NCBI RefSeq assembly: GCF_000283155.1
Contig: NW_004454173.1
Location: 4,340,913 to 4,404,912 of the forward strand
DNA: 64,000 nucleotides
Source of the DNA: Ceratotherium simum simum
Lineage: Eukaryota; Chordata; Mammalia; Perissodactyla; Rhinocerotidae
Direction: 5' to 3'
In this document: one piece after another, positions 12,437-25,474 of the stretch
Layout: every line of letters starts with the position of its first letter
Position numbering within the stretch: the first letter of the stretch is position 1
Translations under genes and position numbers: made by a program
The notes under the pieces: model-generated
Told to the model about the DNA's origin: nothing
Database searches by the model: none
Seen by the model: the letters and a program-made list of their open reading frames with translations, nothing else

Positions 12437-13284
12437 ATCATAAGATGCCAAGCTCTAGATTGGCCATCTTAAATTATATTCCATTATGGTACATTGACTT
12501 ACTCCTTAATTGCAAAAAGATCAAATTTGTACTTTTTTTAACTAACAGGAGAGTATCAAACATAAAAATGACATAGTTCAGAAGAGATTACAATGAATTC
12601 GAGGGCAAACTATCATCAAAATCATCTGAAATGTGAAGGAACCCTGTCTTCCAAGAGCTTACAGTCTACACGTTGGAAAGGGCCAGATCATCCTAGTATA
12701 GGCGGCCTTGTGTTGTTAAAGAGTATAGAAACAAAAGAACATCATGGTTTATCTGTAGTGTCCATAAACAGATCTGTGATGCTAGTAGAGTTTATTTTTT
12801 GTCTAAAATTAAATTTTTTCTGATTATGAAAATATCACATGTTCAAAAGAGCAAAAACACCACCCATGGATAACCAGGCTTCTAAATAAAGTGTTATATT
12901 TCATTTATTTAATTTAATAGGAGAAAAAGTAAAATAGAAAGAATTGCTGAACTTCAGTTATAGACTTTGAGTAGGAATTACATGATATCTTATTTCTATT
13001 AGGACTTATCTAGTCATCATACAGGACTTGCAAAAACTTAGTTTGAAAACAGTCATTTAAGGTCAAACTGCAGCGATTTGATGAGAATGAAAAATATTAA
13101 AAAATAATGGTGTTAAATATTAGTGACTGTTAGAGCATGACTGCTTGCATCTGAGAGGTTAATTTTAACCTGATAATGGTACAAATGCTTGGTTTTAATA
13201 TAAAGAATAGCTTTTTACTATTGTGCTTACTTAGAGCTTTTGGTGAATTTTTAACTTGGATTTTTTTCTTTTATTTATTTTCAG

Positions 13285-13398
13285 ATAGCTAAAATTGGTG
13301 CTTTCTGCTGTGGCCTTAGCTTATGTAATCAGCACACAATAGTACTCTATGTTTTGTGCATTATACCATGGATTCTCTTTCGACTTTTAAAAGAGAAG
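13285..13398 (+). CDS. TMEM260: TMEM260 exon B
   Basis: The exon is 114 nt, 38 codons, phase 0 at both ends (segment residues 60-97). The acceptor is TTTTCAG and the donor AAG/gtaggt. The peptide [20 protein letters not shown] runs into a strongly hydrophobic [12 protein letters not shown] helix and ends in the basic LLKEK. It would probably be the next membrane pass and a cytosolic turn. Skipping it would keep the frame but remove a whole helix. Confidence 0.94.
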
Positions 13399-13727
13399 GT
13401 AGGTTTTTGTGTTTTGTAAAAGAGAAAATTCATAATATTTTATTTAAGCCCAATATAACATTTATGGCATCAGAAAACATGGGACTTTTAATTTTTTTTT
13501 AGTTTTATATAAAGCATAAATAACCTTAGGCCCTAACATTGACTGAAAAAATAGGATTTACAAAAATTATGCAGTATTGATTGCAGTGGCATCTGGCCTG
13601 TTTCATAATTTTCTTACCGATTTTGAACAGCACCTTGATGAAAATAGGCTAAAGGGACTTAAAACAACAATAGAAAATTTCCTTAATTTTATTCTGCATT
13701 CTAAGACAAAGGATAGTGTATTAATAG

Positions 13728-13845
13728 TAGTTCATTCATTTATCCAACGGTTTATTGAGTGCCTGCTCTGTGCCAGCTGCTGCCTGGGTGCTGGAGATGC
13801 AGCTCTCAACACAACAGGCACCATCGTGCCGTTGTGAAATAAACA
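13728..13845 (-). mobile_element. L2 3' end, reverse
   Basis: TTCATTCATTTATCCAACGG, TTTATTGAGTGCCTGCTCTG and TGCCAGCTGCTGCCTGGGTG are the reversed L2 terminus. Lies in the intron after exon B. Confidence 0.8.
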
Positions 13846-14781
13846 ATAAAATCTCTGGTAAATAACAGTCCTGTTTTCTCAGAACAGATTTTCTTAGAAT
13901 TAAAAATGATTTAATTTAGTTTCTTCTTTCTCTGAAAGAGAAAATGATTATTAATTTAGATGGCAGTATAGAGCAATATAGGTAAATTATTTTGTTAGGC
14001 AGTGGACTTGTCAGAAAGGAGAAGGCAGGACGCTGAGTTAGACACAAGTTCTTGAAAGAGAGAAGCTCTATTCTGTCAGTCTTCCTCCCAGAGGTTAACA
14101 CAGTCCATATCCAAAGCCAGTACTGGAGTCATTTTATTTACTTACTTGATTGTTTGTTTGTTAATTACACTTCAGCCACATTTGTTTATCATTTCATTAT
14201 TTGTGACTTATACGCAGCTATAATCAGAATTATATTAGGAAAAACACATATAATAAAATTATTATATGGAAATAGGGAAATAATTATACCAAAGCTTTAG
14301 ATAATTGTATTTAGTGTACTTGAATACGTTTTCTTTCTTAGCTTCTTGGCAACAAAGCAAAAAGGGTGGAGGTTATAAAATTCTGTTTATGTGATAAAAA
14401 AATAAATGAAAAGGAAACATAACAATTGACAGGAAAGATCACCTTGTTCTTGGAACTAAATTCTGTTAAGTCAATCATATAAGACCTTATGGAAGGGATG
14501 TTAAACAGCATAACAGGCAGTGTCTTTAATAGTGGTTTTATAGAATATAAAGAAAATTCTTTATATGTTTTTTTATTATATAAGCCCTTGATTAAAAAAA
14601 ATGGAGATATAACACATAAAGGTATAACTCAGTAAAGACTTTTCTATGGACTACAAACCTGAGGATGCCCAAATATTTCTCCTCTGAACTGATGGATGCA
14701 CAGATGGGGATGCATTGATACCCTGATATCAGTCATCTTAGCCAGGCTTCTTTTTTTTTATCTAGTCTTCACTTCGCTCTC
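13846..14781. other. Intron B-C left part, nothing found
   Basis: No gene. AT-rich sequence ending at the L1 tail. The rest of this intron right of the MER2 end (17276-18596) also has no recognised feature. Confidence 0.5.
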
Positions 14782-17151
14782 TTTTTTTTTTTCCAGCTTT
14801 ATTGAGATATAATTGACATATAACATTGTGTGAGTTTAAAGTGTAAAATGTGATGATTAATATATGTATGTGTTGCAAAATGATTACCACAATAAAGGTA
14901 GTCAACACCTCCATCACCTCACATAGTTACGATTTTGTGTGTGTGGGTTGAGAACTTTTAAGATCTACTCTCTTAGCATCTTTCAAATGTACAATATAGT
15001 ACAGTCATGCATTGCTCACCTAGGGGGACTATGTTCTGAGAAATGTGTCCTTAGGTGATTTCATCGTGCAAACATCATAGAGTGTACTCACACAAACCTA
15101 GATGGTATAACCTACTATATACACCTAGGCTATATGGTACTAATCTTATGGGACCACTATTGTATATGTGGTCCATCGTTGACCAAAATGTCATTTTGCA
15201 GTGCATGACTATATTGTTAACTATAGTTACCATTCTGTACATTACATCCCCAGAACTTATCTTATAACTGGATGTTTGTACCCTTCGACCACCTTCACTA
15301 ATTTCTCTCACCCCTCCACCCCCACCTCTGGCAACCACCAATCTACTCTGTTTCTATGAATTCAGTTTTTTAGATTCTACATGTAAGTGAGATCATACAG
15401 TATTTGTCTTTCTCTGTCTGACTTATTTCATTAGCATAATGCTCTCAAGGTCCACCTATGTTGTCATAAATGGTAGGATTTCCTTCTCTTTATGGCTGAA
15501 TAATATTCCATTCCACACCACATTTTCTGTATCTATTCATACGTTGATGGACACTTAGGTCGTTTCCATGTCTTGGCTGTTATTAAAAATGCTGCAGTGA
15601 ACATGGGTGTATAGCTGTTTTTCAAGATAGTGATTTCATTTCCTTTGGATATACGCAGAAGTGGAATTGCTGGATCATATGGTAGTTACGTTTTTAATTT
15701 TTTGAGGACCTTCTGTACTGTTTTCCACAGTGACTGCACCAGTTTACGTTCCCACTAACAGTGCGCAAGGGTTTCCTTTTCTCCACGTCTTCGCCAACAC
15801 TCATTATCTCTTGTCTTTTTGATAACAGCCATTCTAGCAGGTGTGAGGTTATTCTCCTTGTGGTTTTGATTTGCATTTCCCTGGTGATTAGTGATGTTGA
15901 ACACCTTTTCATATATATCTGTTGGTCATTTGAATATCTTTTTTGGAAAAATGTCTATTCAGGTCCCTTGCACATTTTTTAGTCAGATTAATTGGTTTTT
16001 TGCTATTGAATTATGAGTTCCTTATATATTTTGGATATTAACCCCTTATCAGGTATGTGGTTTGCAAATATTTTCTCCTTCTATAGGTTGCCTTTTTGTT
16101 TTGTTGATTATTTCTTTTTCTGTGCGCAAGCTTTTTAGTTTGATGTAGTCCCACTTGTTTATTTTTGCTTTTATAGCTTGTGCTTTTGCTGTCATATCCA
16201 AGAAATCATGTCATGACAAAGTCAAGGAGCTTTTTTTCTGCGTTTTCTTCTAGAATTTTTATGGTTTCAGATCTTACATTTAAGTCTTTAATCCATTTTG
16301 AGTTAATTTTGGTGTACGGTGTAAGATAGGAGTCCGGTTTCATTCTTTTGCATGTGAATATCCAGTTTTCCTGGCACTATTTATTGAAAAGATTATCCTT
16401 TCCCCATTGAGTATTCTTGATTCCCTTGTCAATTATTAGTTAGTTATATATGCATGAGTTTATTTCTGGGCTCTCAATTCCATTGGTCTATGTGTCTGTT
16501 TTTATGCCAGTACCATACTGTTTTGATTACTATATAGCTTTGTAATATAGTCTGAAATCAGGAAGTGTGATGCCTCCAGCTTTGTTTTTCTTTCTCAGGA
16601 TTGCTTTGGTTATTCGAGGTCTTTTGTGGTTCCATAAAAATTTTAGAATTTTTTTTTCTATTTCTGTAAAAAATGCCATTGGATTCTTGATAGGATTGCA
16701 TTGAATCTATAGATAGCTTTGGGTAGTATAGACATTTTAACAATATTAATTTTTCCAATACCTGAAAACAGGATATCTTTCCATTTATTTGTGTCGTCTT
16801 CACTTTCTTTCATCAATGTTTTATAGTTTTCAGTGTTCAAATCTTTCACCTCCTTAGTTAAATTTCTTTCTAAGTGTGTTATTATTTTTGATGCTATTGT
16901 AAATGGGATTGCTTAGTGTTTTTAGGTAGTTTGTTGTTAGTGTGTAGAAATGCAACTAATTTTTGTGCATTGATATTTTATCCTGCAACTTTACTGAGTT
17001 TGTTTATTAGTTCTAACAGTTTTTTGGTGGAGTCTTTAGGATTTTCTATATATAAGATCATATGATCTGCAAACAGAGACAATTTTACTTCTTCCTTTCT
17101 GATTTTGATCCCTTTTATTTCTTTTTCTTGCCTAATTGCTCTGGCTAGGAC
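14782..17151 (-). mobile_element. L1M-type LINE, 5' truncated, reverse
   Basis: The left end is the reverse-complemented A-tail (14782-14792) and 3' region CCAGCTTTATTGAGATATAA. ORF2 remains are read on the minus strand: 15694-15912 (C-terminal region), 16558-16849 ([25 protein letters not shown]) and 16978-17151 ([20 protein letters not shown]). In the reverse-transcriptase box the second Asp of FADD is His (codon at 17062-17064). Many frame breaks; interrupted by MER2 at 15002-15211. The right end abuts a MER2 terminus. Confidence 0.9.
15002..15211 (+). mobile_element. MER2 DNA transposon fossil inside the L1
   Basis: Starts CAGTCATGCATTGC and ends GTGCATGACTA, imperfect terminal inverted repeats of the Tigger/mariner type, with the MER2 interior (TCATAGAGTGTACTCACACA, CCTAGGCTATATGGTA, CTTATGGGACCAC). 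TA lies at 15000-15001 and 15212-15213. The L1 sequence reads through cleanly once it is removed. Non-autonomous, with no transposase. Confidence 0.88.
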
Positions 17152-17200
17152 TAGATGCATTTCTCAGAACGTATCTCTGTCATTAAGTGATGCATGACTG
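17152..17200 (-). mobile_element. MER2 terminal fragment, inverted
   Basis: TTTCTCAGAACGTATCTCTG through TGATGCATGACTG is the same terminal end as 15002, in reverse. Only about 46 bases remain. It is joined directly to the 5' breakpoint of the L1; the rest of this MER2 is not found on the other side of the L1. Confidence 0.75.
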
Positions 17201-17202
17201 TA

Positions 17203-17275
17203 TATACATACATGTATTTATGTATATATGTGTTTGTATATATATATGTGTGTGTATATGTGTGTGTATATTTAT
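17203..17275. repeat. (TATG)/(TG) tract next to MER2 end
   Basis: Alternating TATA, CATA and TGTG units; starts right after the MER2 terminus, in which the final TA may have seeded it. Confidence 0.75.
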
Positions 17276-18596
17276 GCTGATCCTACCCTAAAATAATTCT
17301 GATTTAATTGATCTGGGGTGAGGTCCCGACATTGATATTTTTAAAAAGCTCCCCAGGTGATTCTAATATATGTGCACCTAGGACTCAGAACCCCTCTCCT
17401 GGACTCTCTGAAATAGCTCTCATGTTATTGTCTCCCTATTTATTTCCCACACACAAGGAAAATTCTGCAGCAACTGCATCTTGCCATTCTCAATTGAACT
17501 TTATAATATGTAGAAACTGCCCAAAATATAAACACTTACTTTCTTTAAAACTACTTGTAAGAAGAGCAAAGGCATATTGTTCGATTAGTTATGTCTTACA
17601 CTCTTTTCATGCTATCATTTTTTATGCATCTTCTTACCACTGTAGAAATATCAAATAAAATCAGTATTTGAATAAAAACACTCCGTTTTCAATTAAGAAT
17701 ATTTATTTGAAAATGCTAATATAAGTCAACTGCTTTTTCTACTTCTGGCGAATGTGAACCTTGGTTCTTATATTCAGTCACATATGAATTTTCCTTTTTT
17801 GTAAAGGAAAAATTGGCAATTTCCAATTTTGATATTCGTAAGAGAGCCCCTTTCCCAATTGCTAAAGCAACCAACATTTGATCTTTCTAGTATACCAGAA
17901 TTCTTTTGGACTTACTCTTTATAAGACTTTGTCAATATTGTTCTTTGTTTTAGAAATGTGCAGATGAGAAATATATTCTCATGTGAGGCAACATTGTAAC
18001 ACAGAACATCACATTTCCTTCCGTCCTATATGTAAATTGAGAAAAAAAAGCATTCAGATGAGCTGGGAGGTTATTTAAAAGCTAGCTTCATTTGTGCCAA
18101 GTATTTCCATGAAATTTCCAAAACCCTTGTAGAAAGAATCATATTGTCAATGTATAATCACATTAGAGTATTTAGTTGAAGTCTACTCCTGATGTGAGTG
18201 ATAAGTGAATTGGTGTTAGAACAATATTTGGGACATATTCAAAATCAGCCAAACAACTTAATCACTCAGCTGTGGTTTATCTCAGCTGTGCAATGCTACA
18301 TGTCATAACATGATTTTAAATGTAAAAGATGCAATAAATATGATACTCATGAGTCTTTGTTAATATTATTTGCTTCACTTATATTTCACCTGCCATGCAG
18401 AGAAGTTCAGACTGACGCAATTTTCTGGTAATCCACAGTAATCAGAAGGTTTAACATAGTATTCTATAGTGACTTACTATAAATTGAGAGATCAGGTCTG
18501 AGTAAACATATTTGATGTTTTCCTTGATGTGTTCTTGAAGGTCCAGGATGAATCACTAAAGCAAACATGGTTATAACACAATGTGCTCTCATGCAG

Positions 18597-18776
18597 GAAC
18601 TCTCCCTGGGCTCTTTGTTGAAGTTGAGTCTGTGCTTCTCTGCTGGTTTGCTACCCTACCTCTACCTTCCCATCTCATCCTACCTCAGTCAAGCCCGTTG
18701 GACCTGGGGAGACCAGACAACGTTGCTCGGATTTTTGACACATTTTCTCAGGGAGGAATATGGAACATTCAGTCTG
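18597..18776 (+). CDS. TMEM260: TMEM260 exon C
   Basis: The exon is 180 nt, 60 codons, phase 0 at both ends (segment residues 98-157). The acceptor is ATGCAG and the donor CTG/gtaaat. The peptide begins [20 protein letters not shown] and carries a hydrophobic pass followed by [20 protein letters not shown]. The WTWGDQ-type segment and the following [17 protein letters not shown] are typical of the DUF2723 region. The intron upstream (13399-18596) holds the large L1/MER2 complex. Confidence 0.94.
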
Positions 18777-19307
18777 GTAAATTTGTATTTAATTCCCTTT
18801 TAAGGGATAAGTGGCAAAACTTCAGTGTTCTGGCTGGAGCTTGATTGAAAAAAAGACAATCAATGTTTATCAATGACAGTACATAGAATTTTCATTTCAG
18901 TTATTTATGTAACAAACTTGCCCCTTGGAATGTGGCCTTTCCATACATAAGAAAGAAATTAGAATCACTTAACCTGACATCATACTGTTGTATATCCTGA
19001 ATATACTTTTCAGGATAACAAGCATTAAAGACTCTGCTGCCAACAGTTGAAGCATTTCAGTCTTCTTAGTGTTGGGTGTCACTTCAGGCTCTTGGTCTAT
19101 GATTAAAAATATTTGGAAAAGATTAAAGGACAAAAACTCAGAATTTTTAATTTACCTTGACCAAAACACTTTCTTTTTACATATTTGATGAATAGTGTTC
19201 ATGTCGTATTTAGTGTAATACCTGTGTGTAAATGCTTTATAAAATATCATTTTACCGAATGTGTGAAATTTAGCGTGTTCTAAGAAGTTCAAAAGGCCTT
19301 GCTTTCC

Positions 19308-19498
19308 CGGGCCGGCCCCGTGGCTTAGCGGTTAAGTGCGTGCGCTCCACTGCTGGCGGCCCGGGTTCGGATCCCGGGCGCACACTGACGCACCGCTTCC
19401 CCGGCCATGCTGAGGCCGCGTCCCACATACAGCAACTAGAAGGCTGTGCAACTATGACATACAACTATCTACTGGGGCTTGGGGGGGGGGGGGGGGGG
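19308..19498 (+). mobile_element. Young ERE SINE with poly-G end
   Basis: Perfect 14-base target duplications AGGCCTTGCTTTCC lie at 19294-19307 and 19499-19512. The tRNA-like head keeps an A-box (TGGCTTAGCGG, 19321-19331) and B-box (GGTTCGGATCC, 19364-19374) and many CpG sites, so the copy is recent. It ends in 18 G residues (19481-19498) instead of the usual A-rich tail. Confidence 0.93.
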
Positions 19499-20514
19499 AG
19501 GCCTTGCTTTCCTTAATACATAAATTAGGGGAAAACACCAAATGTGGTTATGGTAAAGGTTATCTGGAAAATGAAAGGATAAATGGATGGTTTTTTATTT
19601 TAATATACACAGTTATTTTTCTTTCGTAGTTTGTACTTTTTGTGTCCTACCTGAGAAAGCACATCTCAGTAGAGTACATATTATGTGACACTATTTATAC
19701 AAAATTCTAAACCATGCAAAAACTAAGCAACCTGTTGCTCAAGGATACATACGGAAGTAGTAAAACTATACATTTTTGGAAAGTAGAGGAATAACACAAA
19801 ATTCAAGGTAACAGTTACCATGGGGGGATGAGAAAGGCGAGGCCTGTGAGGGCTTTGTGAAGTACCTATGGTATTCACGCGGTTCTCTTTCTTAAATGGA
19901 TGGTGGGGTCTATAGATTGTTTAAAACTCTTTATCCTTTAAATATACATTATATATGTTGTTTCTATTTAGGAGATATTTCATAATAAAATAGGTTAATG
20001 AAAGGATAATTATTAATTATTTTTTGGCTTAGAGAGTTTGATAATTTAAATTTGTACTGTGGTTTACTTATATTGATTATTCCATTAAAATATTGCTTGA
20101 GGGCCATTCCAGAATTGAAATTTGTATAATTCACACATAACTGTGAAATTATAGACTAACAGGTGATAATGAGCTCTAATCAAGGTGCCCAAAAAGAGCT
20201 TAAGGAAACTCTCTAACAAAAGTGTAAAGTCTGTTAATTCATTAATATATTAATCATTCCTGCTGAAATAGTTTAACTGATTTTTAGCCAATTATTATCT
20301 CTGAAATTCTTCCTAAGGGATGTCCATGTTTACTTTTCAGTGACTTCTCTTTAAAAATTTCATAAGGCTCTGAAGTAAAGACCCTGAATGAAGAGAGGTG
20401 TTGCATTGTATATATAAAACATGTATTTTTTAAATCAAGATAGTTAAAATACAATAGCCTAGCAAAGCTTCAGTTTCATGCTTGTGCAAATAAACTTTTC
20501 TCTTTTATGTTTAG

Positions 20515-20555
20515 GCCAAATCTGAAATAGGATCCAGTATGTCTCAAATATTGCT
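20515..20555 (+). CDS. TMEM260: TMEM260 exon D (41-nt small exon)
   Basis: The exon is only 41 nt: 13 codons plus two bases (segment residues 158-170). The acceptor is TTTAG and the donor CT/gtgagt. It encodes AKSEIGSSMSQIL, which matches the expected TMEM260 continuation after exon C. The split codon is completed by the first base of exon E (Leu). Its length is not a multiple of three, so skipping would shift the frame. Confidence 0.9.
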
Positions 20556-21439
20556 GTGAGTATGAAATATTTGAAACTTTTTTTAGATGAATTCTCTATT
20601 AGTTCCTTTAAATGATTTTTGGGAGTTCTGAGCTTATCTCTTTGTGAAGCAGTATGTCCTGTCTGAGAAGTGGTTTTCACCTGTACAGTTGTTTGTGTAT
20701 ACTGTCAAATATTGTAGTATTTCCTTCAGTAAGATAAAGCTTAAAGTGAGCAATAAATACAACAGTGAGTGAGAATATCAGGATCCTGTAAAGAACACAT
20801 AAAACTAAAATGTTTCAACTTTCAGTTGGATACAAATTACTCAATGTAGTGTTGCTTTATAAATTTATTCTTTGTTCTGGTTTTATATATCTTCTTTCTT
20901 TCGGAGACATTTTGTAACACTATATTTAGCAATTTGAATCATTATTTTCTTGTTATTTTGGATTGAGCTATGCTTTTTTAATTCTTCAGAATTTAATTTA
21001 TTTAACATCTCTTAAGATTTTTCCTGTATTTTTGACTTACATATTTTTAACACCCAGCCTTATTAGAGCCAGCTTAAGCAAATACATTTCATTTATATTA
21101 TCGACCAGCATTCTTTGAAAATGGGTTAGTATTTGCTTTAAAACCTACACAGATTAAGACAACTTAAAAAATATCCACACCAATCCAGTAATATTTTTAT
21201 AATATTTTCAATATAAAATTAGTGAAGAATTGTTTTCTATAACTCTAAAGTGATCTCCTAACTAATTATTAATTTGGGATTTTCAGGACTTTCCAAAAGC
21301 ATTTTAAAAATATGGTGAGAATATTTCAACTCTACATGTGAGGTAGTTCACGGGTTCTCACAATTTCTGTCTTATTTACTTGCTTGCTTCCTTCCATCCT
21401 TCCTTCTTTTCTTTTTAAATGACCTACTTCCCGACTCCA

Positions 21440-21740
21440 AAAAATTGATACATAATCATTATAGAAAGTTTAGAAAATACAAGTAAACAAAAATGAGAAA
21501 ATTAAAATTGCTATAATTCTGACATGCAGAGATAACCACTATTATTAATCCATTAACATTTTTGTCTATATCCTTCCAATATTTTTTATATTTTTGTTTG
21601 TTTTTAAAAATGGGATAACAAAATACATAGTTTTATTAGCCTGCTGCTTTTCATTTTATACTATATCTTGAAAATATTTTCCTGCCACCAATTATTCTTA
21701 TTTTGATGGTTCTCACAATTGAGTTTAAATATTTCTTTTT
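21440..21740. mobile_element. Ancient L1-like fragment
   Basis: Contains TCATTATAGAAAGTTTAGAA, AGATAACCACTATTATTAAT and TATATCCTTCCAATATTTT, an order repeated at 35340-35400. Strongly diverged; class by memory. Confidence 0.5.
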
Positions 21741-23364
21741 ATATCTGACTGAGACTTTTGTGGGTCCTTTTTCTTTTTCGTTGGGAAGAAGGTAGCAAGA
21801 AGCTCAGTTTCCCTGTTAAAGGTAAGGACAGCTTTACCAACATCTCTGATCTTTTACTTAATTCTGCTCTGCTCCATGCTGAAAGACTCACTACCTGATC
21901 TTTTCTACCTACCTTCTGGAATTATCACACTCAGGATTACTGGTATATTTTGCCTTAACAAATCCCACATGAATTCCAAAGAACTCTCAAGAGTATAGAC
22001 CATACATCTAACTTTTAGTAGTTGCACATGAAAGTCATCTATTGGGGAACTTAAAGGCCTCCTTTACATTGAAATAATAGCAGTTATGTTTTATACCCAG
22101 GAAAAAAGACGACAAAAGTGATGACCACTCACACCCACACTCTTTGTTCAAATCAAATCCTAGTATAGAGTGGAGGCATAATCCTAGCACCCTCTGATTG
22201 AGTGAGAGAATTCCTAGTCTTTAGTTGTTTCAGGTGGACAGGAGTGTTGAGAAAGGCAACTCATAATTAACTTACTAGAAAATCCTTCAAAATGATGGAA
22301 CTTAATCATCTACCCTTTTCGTCAAGCAAATTAAATTCTTCCCCCATGCATATCTCTACATTGCAACCCTGTAAAAGAAAATTATTGAATCTAACCCTAG
22401 GCAGCGACCATGTTTTAGAGCTTACATTTAAGCAACAGATTTCCCAGAATTAATTTTGAGACTGACTTCATTCCTTTTGAAGACTGGTTTAAAGTGGGCC
22501 TCATGCTGGGATCAGTTTTTCAAGTGTGTTGGAAAAGGAGTAAGGATATCTTCTCGTAGTAGATGAGTCTCCATTAGTGAAATACACATTGTGTAGTTTC
22601 CATAATTTTATGGCATCACATTTTCTCCAATAAAATAGCCAGTAGGGAGAAGAAAGTTCTTCAAGGTGGTGTATAGAGTCATTTCTTTTTTAAAAATTGG
22701 AGACTGCTAGAGCTATTTCAGAACTCAGACAACACCTGGAAAATACTTCTTTGTTAGTGGAAGAATTTAGTTTAATTGTAGGAGAAAAAACACATTTCTT
22801 GGAGATTGCTTAAACATTTTTTGAGAGAAATAATATATAAAAAAAGGAAGAAGATAACCCAGAAAAGAATGGTTAGAGGTCACTTCTTTTGTCCTTTTTA
22901 TTCTTCATGATTGGATCTCCAGAAAATTACTTGAATTAATTGTTTTCAATTTTAATTCAATTAATTCTAAATCACTGGGGACCATGTCTACACTGCTGAT
23001 AGAAGAAAGTCCAAAAACTCTTGTCAGATGACTGCTTATGAAACCAGTCAAGGATACAAATTGGTTTACAATATCAATATAATATACCAAGATCACAAAT
23101 AGAGAAAAATTATTTGTTCTGATCCTATTCCAAATTATATAAGTTGGTAACCAATTGTTACAATTGAAAACATCTTAGAACTGTTTAACTCTTTCTTGTA
23201 GTACTTTTTCTCCCAAATTTAAAAGAAAACAAAATAATTTTAAAATCTGACTCCAGCCCTTAAAACTATTCAGTTCCTAATCAGATGTATTCTACAAAGA
23301 ATGTTTTATTTGGAATTAACCAAATTTGTTTTCTGCCAACAATAAGTTAGGTTGTCTTTTACAG

Positions 23365-23448
23365 TGCTCAAATAACAAATATGAAGACCCAACTCTCATT
23401 CAACATTCAAGCCCTCGCAGTTTGGGCAAATATATGTTTAGCAAGAAA
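23365..23448 (+). CDS. TMEM260: TMEM260 exon E
   Basis: The exon is 84 nt (segment residues 171-198 plus a split codon). The acceptor is TTTTACAG and the donor AAA/gtgagt. After the base that completes the codon begun in exon D it reads [20 protein letters not shown] and continues to ANICLAR. Both junctions interrupt a codon after its second base, so skipping would be in frame and remove 28 residues. Confidence 0.92.
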
Positions 23449-23869
23449 GTGAGTAATATAATTCCTTTTTTTATTATTTTTCCCATGTTCATTAGTTCAA
23501 TTAATATGTTCAATATGTTATTGTAGAACATTGCCGGTATTATATTATATTCCAAATAAATGACTCTAACCACTTCTATTAAAGCAAATATGTATTGCTT
23601 TCTTGCTAGTTTTTTGTTATAAATTAATAATTTTGAAAGATTGAGCAGTATATTAAAATCTAACTAAGAAAATCATTTGATGTCTTAAGCTTCTGATTTA
23701 ATCCCTTACTCTTGCCCATAGCCAATTATTGTTGCATCGCAAAAGAATCAAACAAGTATTTGAATTCCTCTGAAGATAAAATTAGCCTCCGATGATAAAA
23801 GAAAACCTAAAAAATATAGCACTATTAACTTCCATTAATTTTTTGTTCATTTACTTTCTAATCTCTTGA

Positions 23870-24420
23870 GTGTATTTTTACATAAATGTATATATATGTA
23901 TATACATTTATAGTTTTATTTCCTTAACACTTAACATTATGTTGTGAACGTTTTCCCATACCATAAAAATACTTAAAATCATTTAAATGTCTATATAATA
24001 GTCCATCCTATGACCTAGGAGAATTAATTTAAATGTTCTGTTATTTGAGGATCTTTAGATTGCTTCCACTTCTTCCACTATTATAAGTAATACCAAAGCA
24101 TTTTTATGCATTAATGTTTGTCCACATTTCTGGTTATTGCTTAAAGATTTATGCCCTTGTGTCAAATTAGTGGGTCAATAAGTATGAATATTTTTAAGGC
24201 TCTTGATATATATTATCAAATTAACTTTTCTTGAAGATTGTACTAACAGTCATTCTCAGACTGCTGCATTCTCACCAACATTGAGATTTGTCATTTTAAA
24301 ATCTTTATTATTTTGATGCATGAAATTCTTTTGTTTTGCGTATATTTAATTACCTGTTAAATTAACAAGATTAATAATTTGTATTTCTTTGATGAATTTT
24401 AACTTTATATCTTTAGCTCT
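23870..24420 (-). mobile_element. Ancient L1M fragment, reverse
   Basis: Order typical of reverse L1: TTGTGAACGTTTTCCCATAC, GATTGCTTCCACTTCTTCC, AAATTAGTGGGTCAATAAG, CTGCATTCTCACCAACATT, AATTTGTATTTCTTTGATGA. It parallels the young L1 at 4600-5000 but is much diverged. Confidence 0.65.
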
Positions 24421-24616
24421 GTGAAGTTAAGTTGTCTACAATGTAGTACAGTGTGTAGTTTATTACTGTGTTTTGGTTATCTGTTCCAACTCAGATTTTT
24501 AAAACTGAGACCTTTCTTTGTTCCTACTTAAAAATGGAAAATTTTATGATCCAAATATTTTTTCCTATAGTTTAAAACTATGTAACATTATTATTGATAT
24601 TCATGCACAGAAATAA

Positions 24617-24877
<261 letters not shown>

Positions 24878-25474
24878 TGATAATGAATCAAAAGTTAAAT
24901 TATTGAACTAGTAAGGCTAAGGTCTCTTTTTAGAAAAAAATTGCAGTGTTTAGTTAACTCAATAGTCAGAAAAATAAATGCCAGGTAGATTTAAGGTAGT
25001 CATTTTGTGTGTGCTTGTAGATATAGGTACTACTGTATTTCTCTTGGAACTTTTTTTAATGGGAACTTATTTCTTACCTCAGCAGTCCCAGTCTGTGCAA
25101 AAGAGCGACCACATTTCTGTTTTTCCCTGGCTGCCATCTCTGAGATTAGGATATTTCTTCCCCTTATAATAGAAACTCTATAAATGTAGATAGCTCTTTT
25201 TTTAACAGCTGAAACCAACTGTTTTTGTGTGTGTGTGTGTTCAAAAGGCCTATAAATAATACCCTGCTTGATCACCTGAATTCAGAATCAATTGAGAAAC
25301 GAAATAGACTAACATAACAGGTGGGCGAGTCATCTTTGTTGCTGACAACGCTGAGATTGGACAATGTGGTTTATACCTGTGGGCAAGGGGGCCTCCTCAC
25401 TTGCATCCCAGAACAGACAGACTTAGACTAGTCACAGGCAGTGCTGAACAGCACGGGCCTCTCCCCACCCACTG

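Larger units (their letters stand above)
19513..23364. other. Introns C-D and D-E, mostly unique
   Basis: Apart from exon D and the old LINE piece near 21440, I see nothing. A 10-base inverted repeat GAATTAATTG/CAATTAATTC occurs at 22933-22942 and 22958-22967. Confidence 0.5.

Noticed and set aside
19321..19374. tRNA gene suggested by clear A-box and B-box
   Set aside because: These are the internal promoter remains of an ERE SINE flanked by target duplications; no cloverleaf-length tRNA is present.
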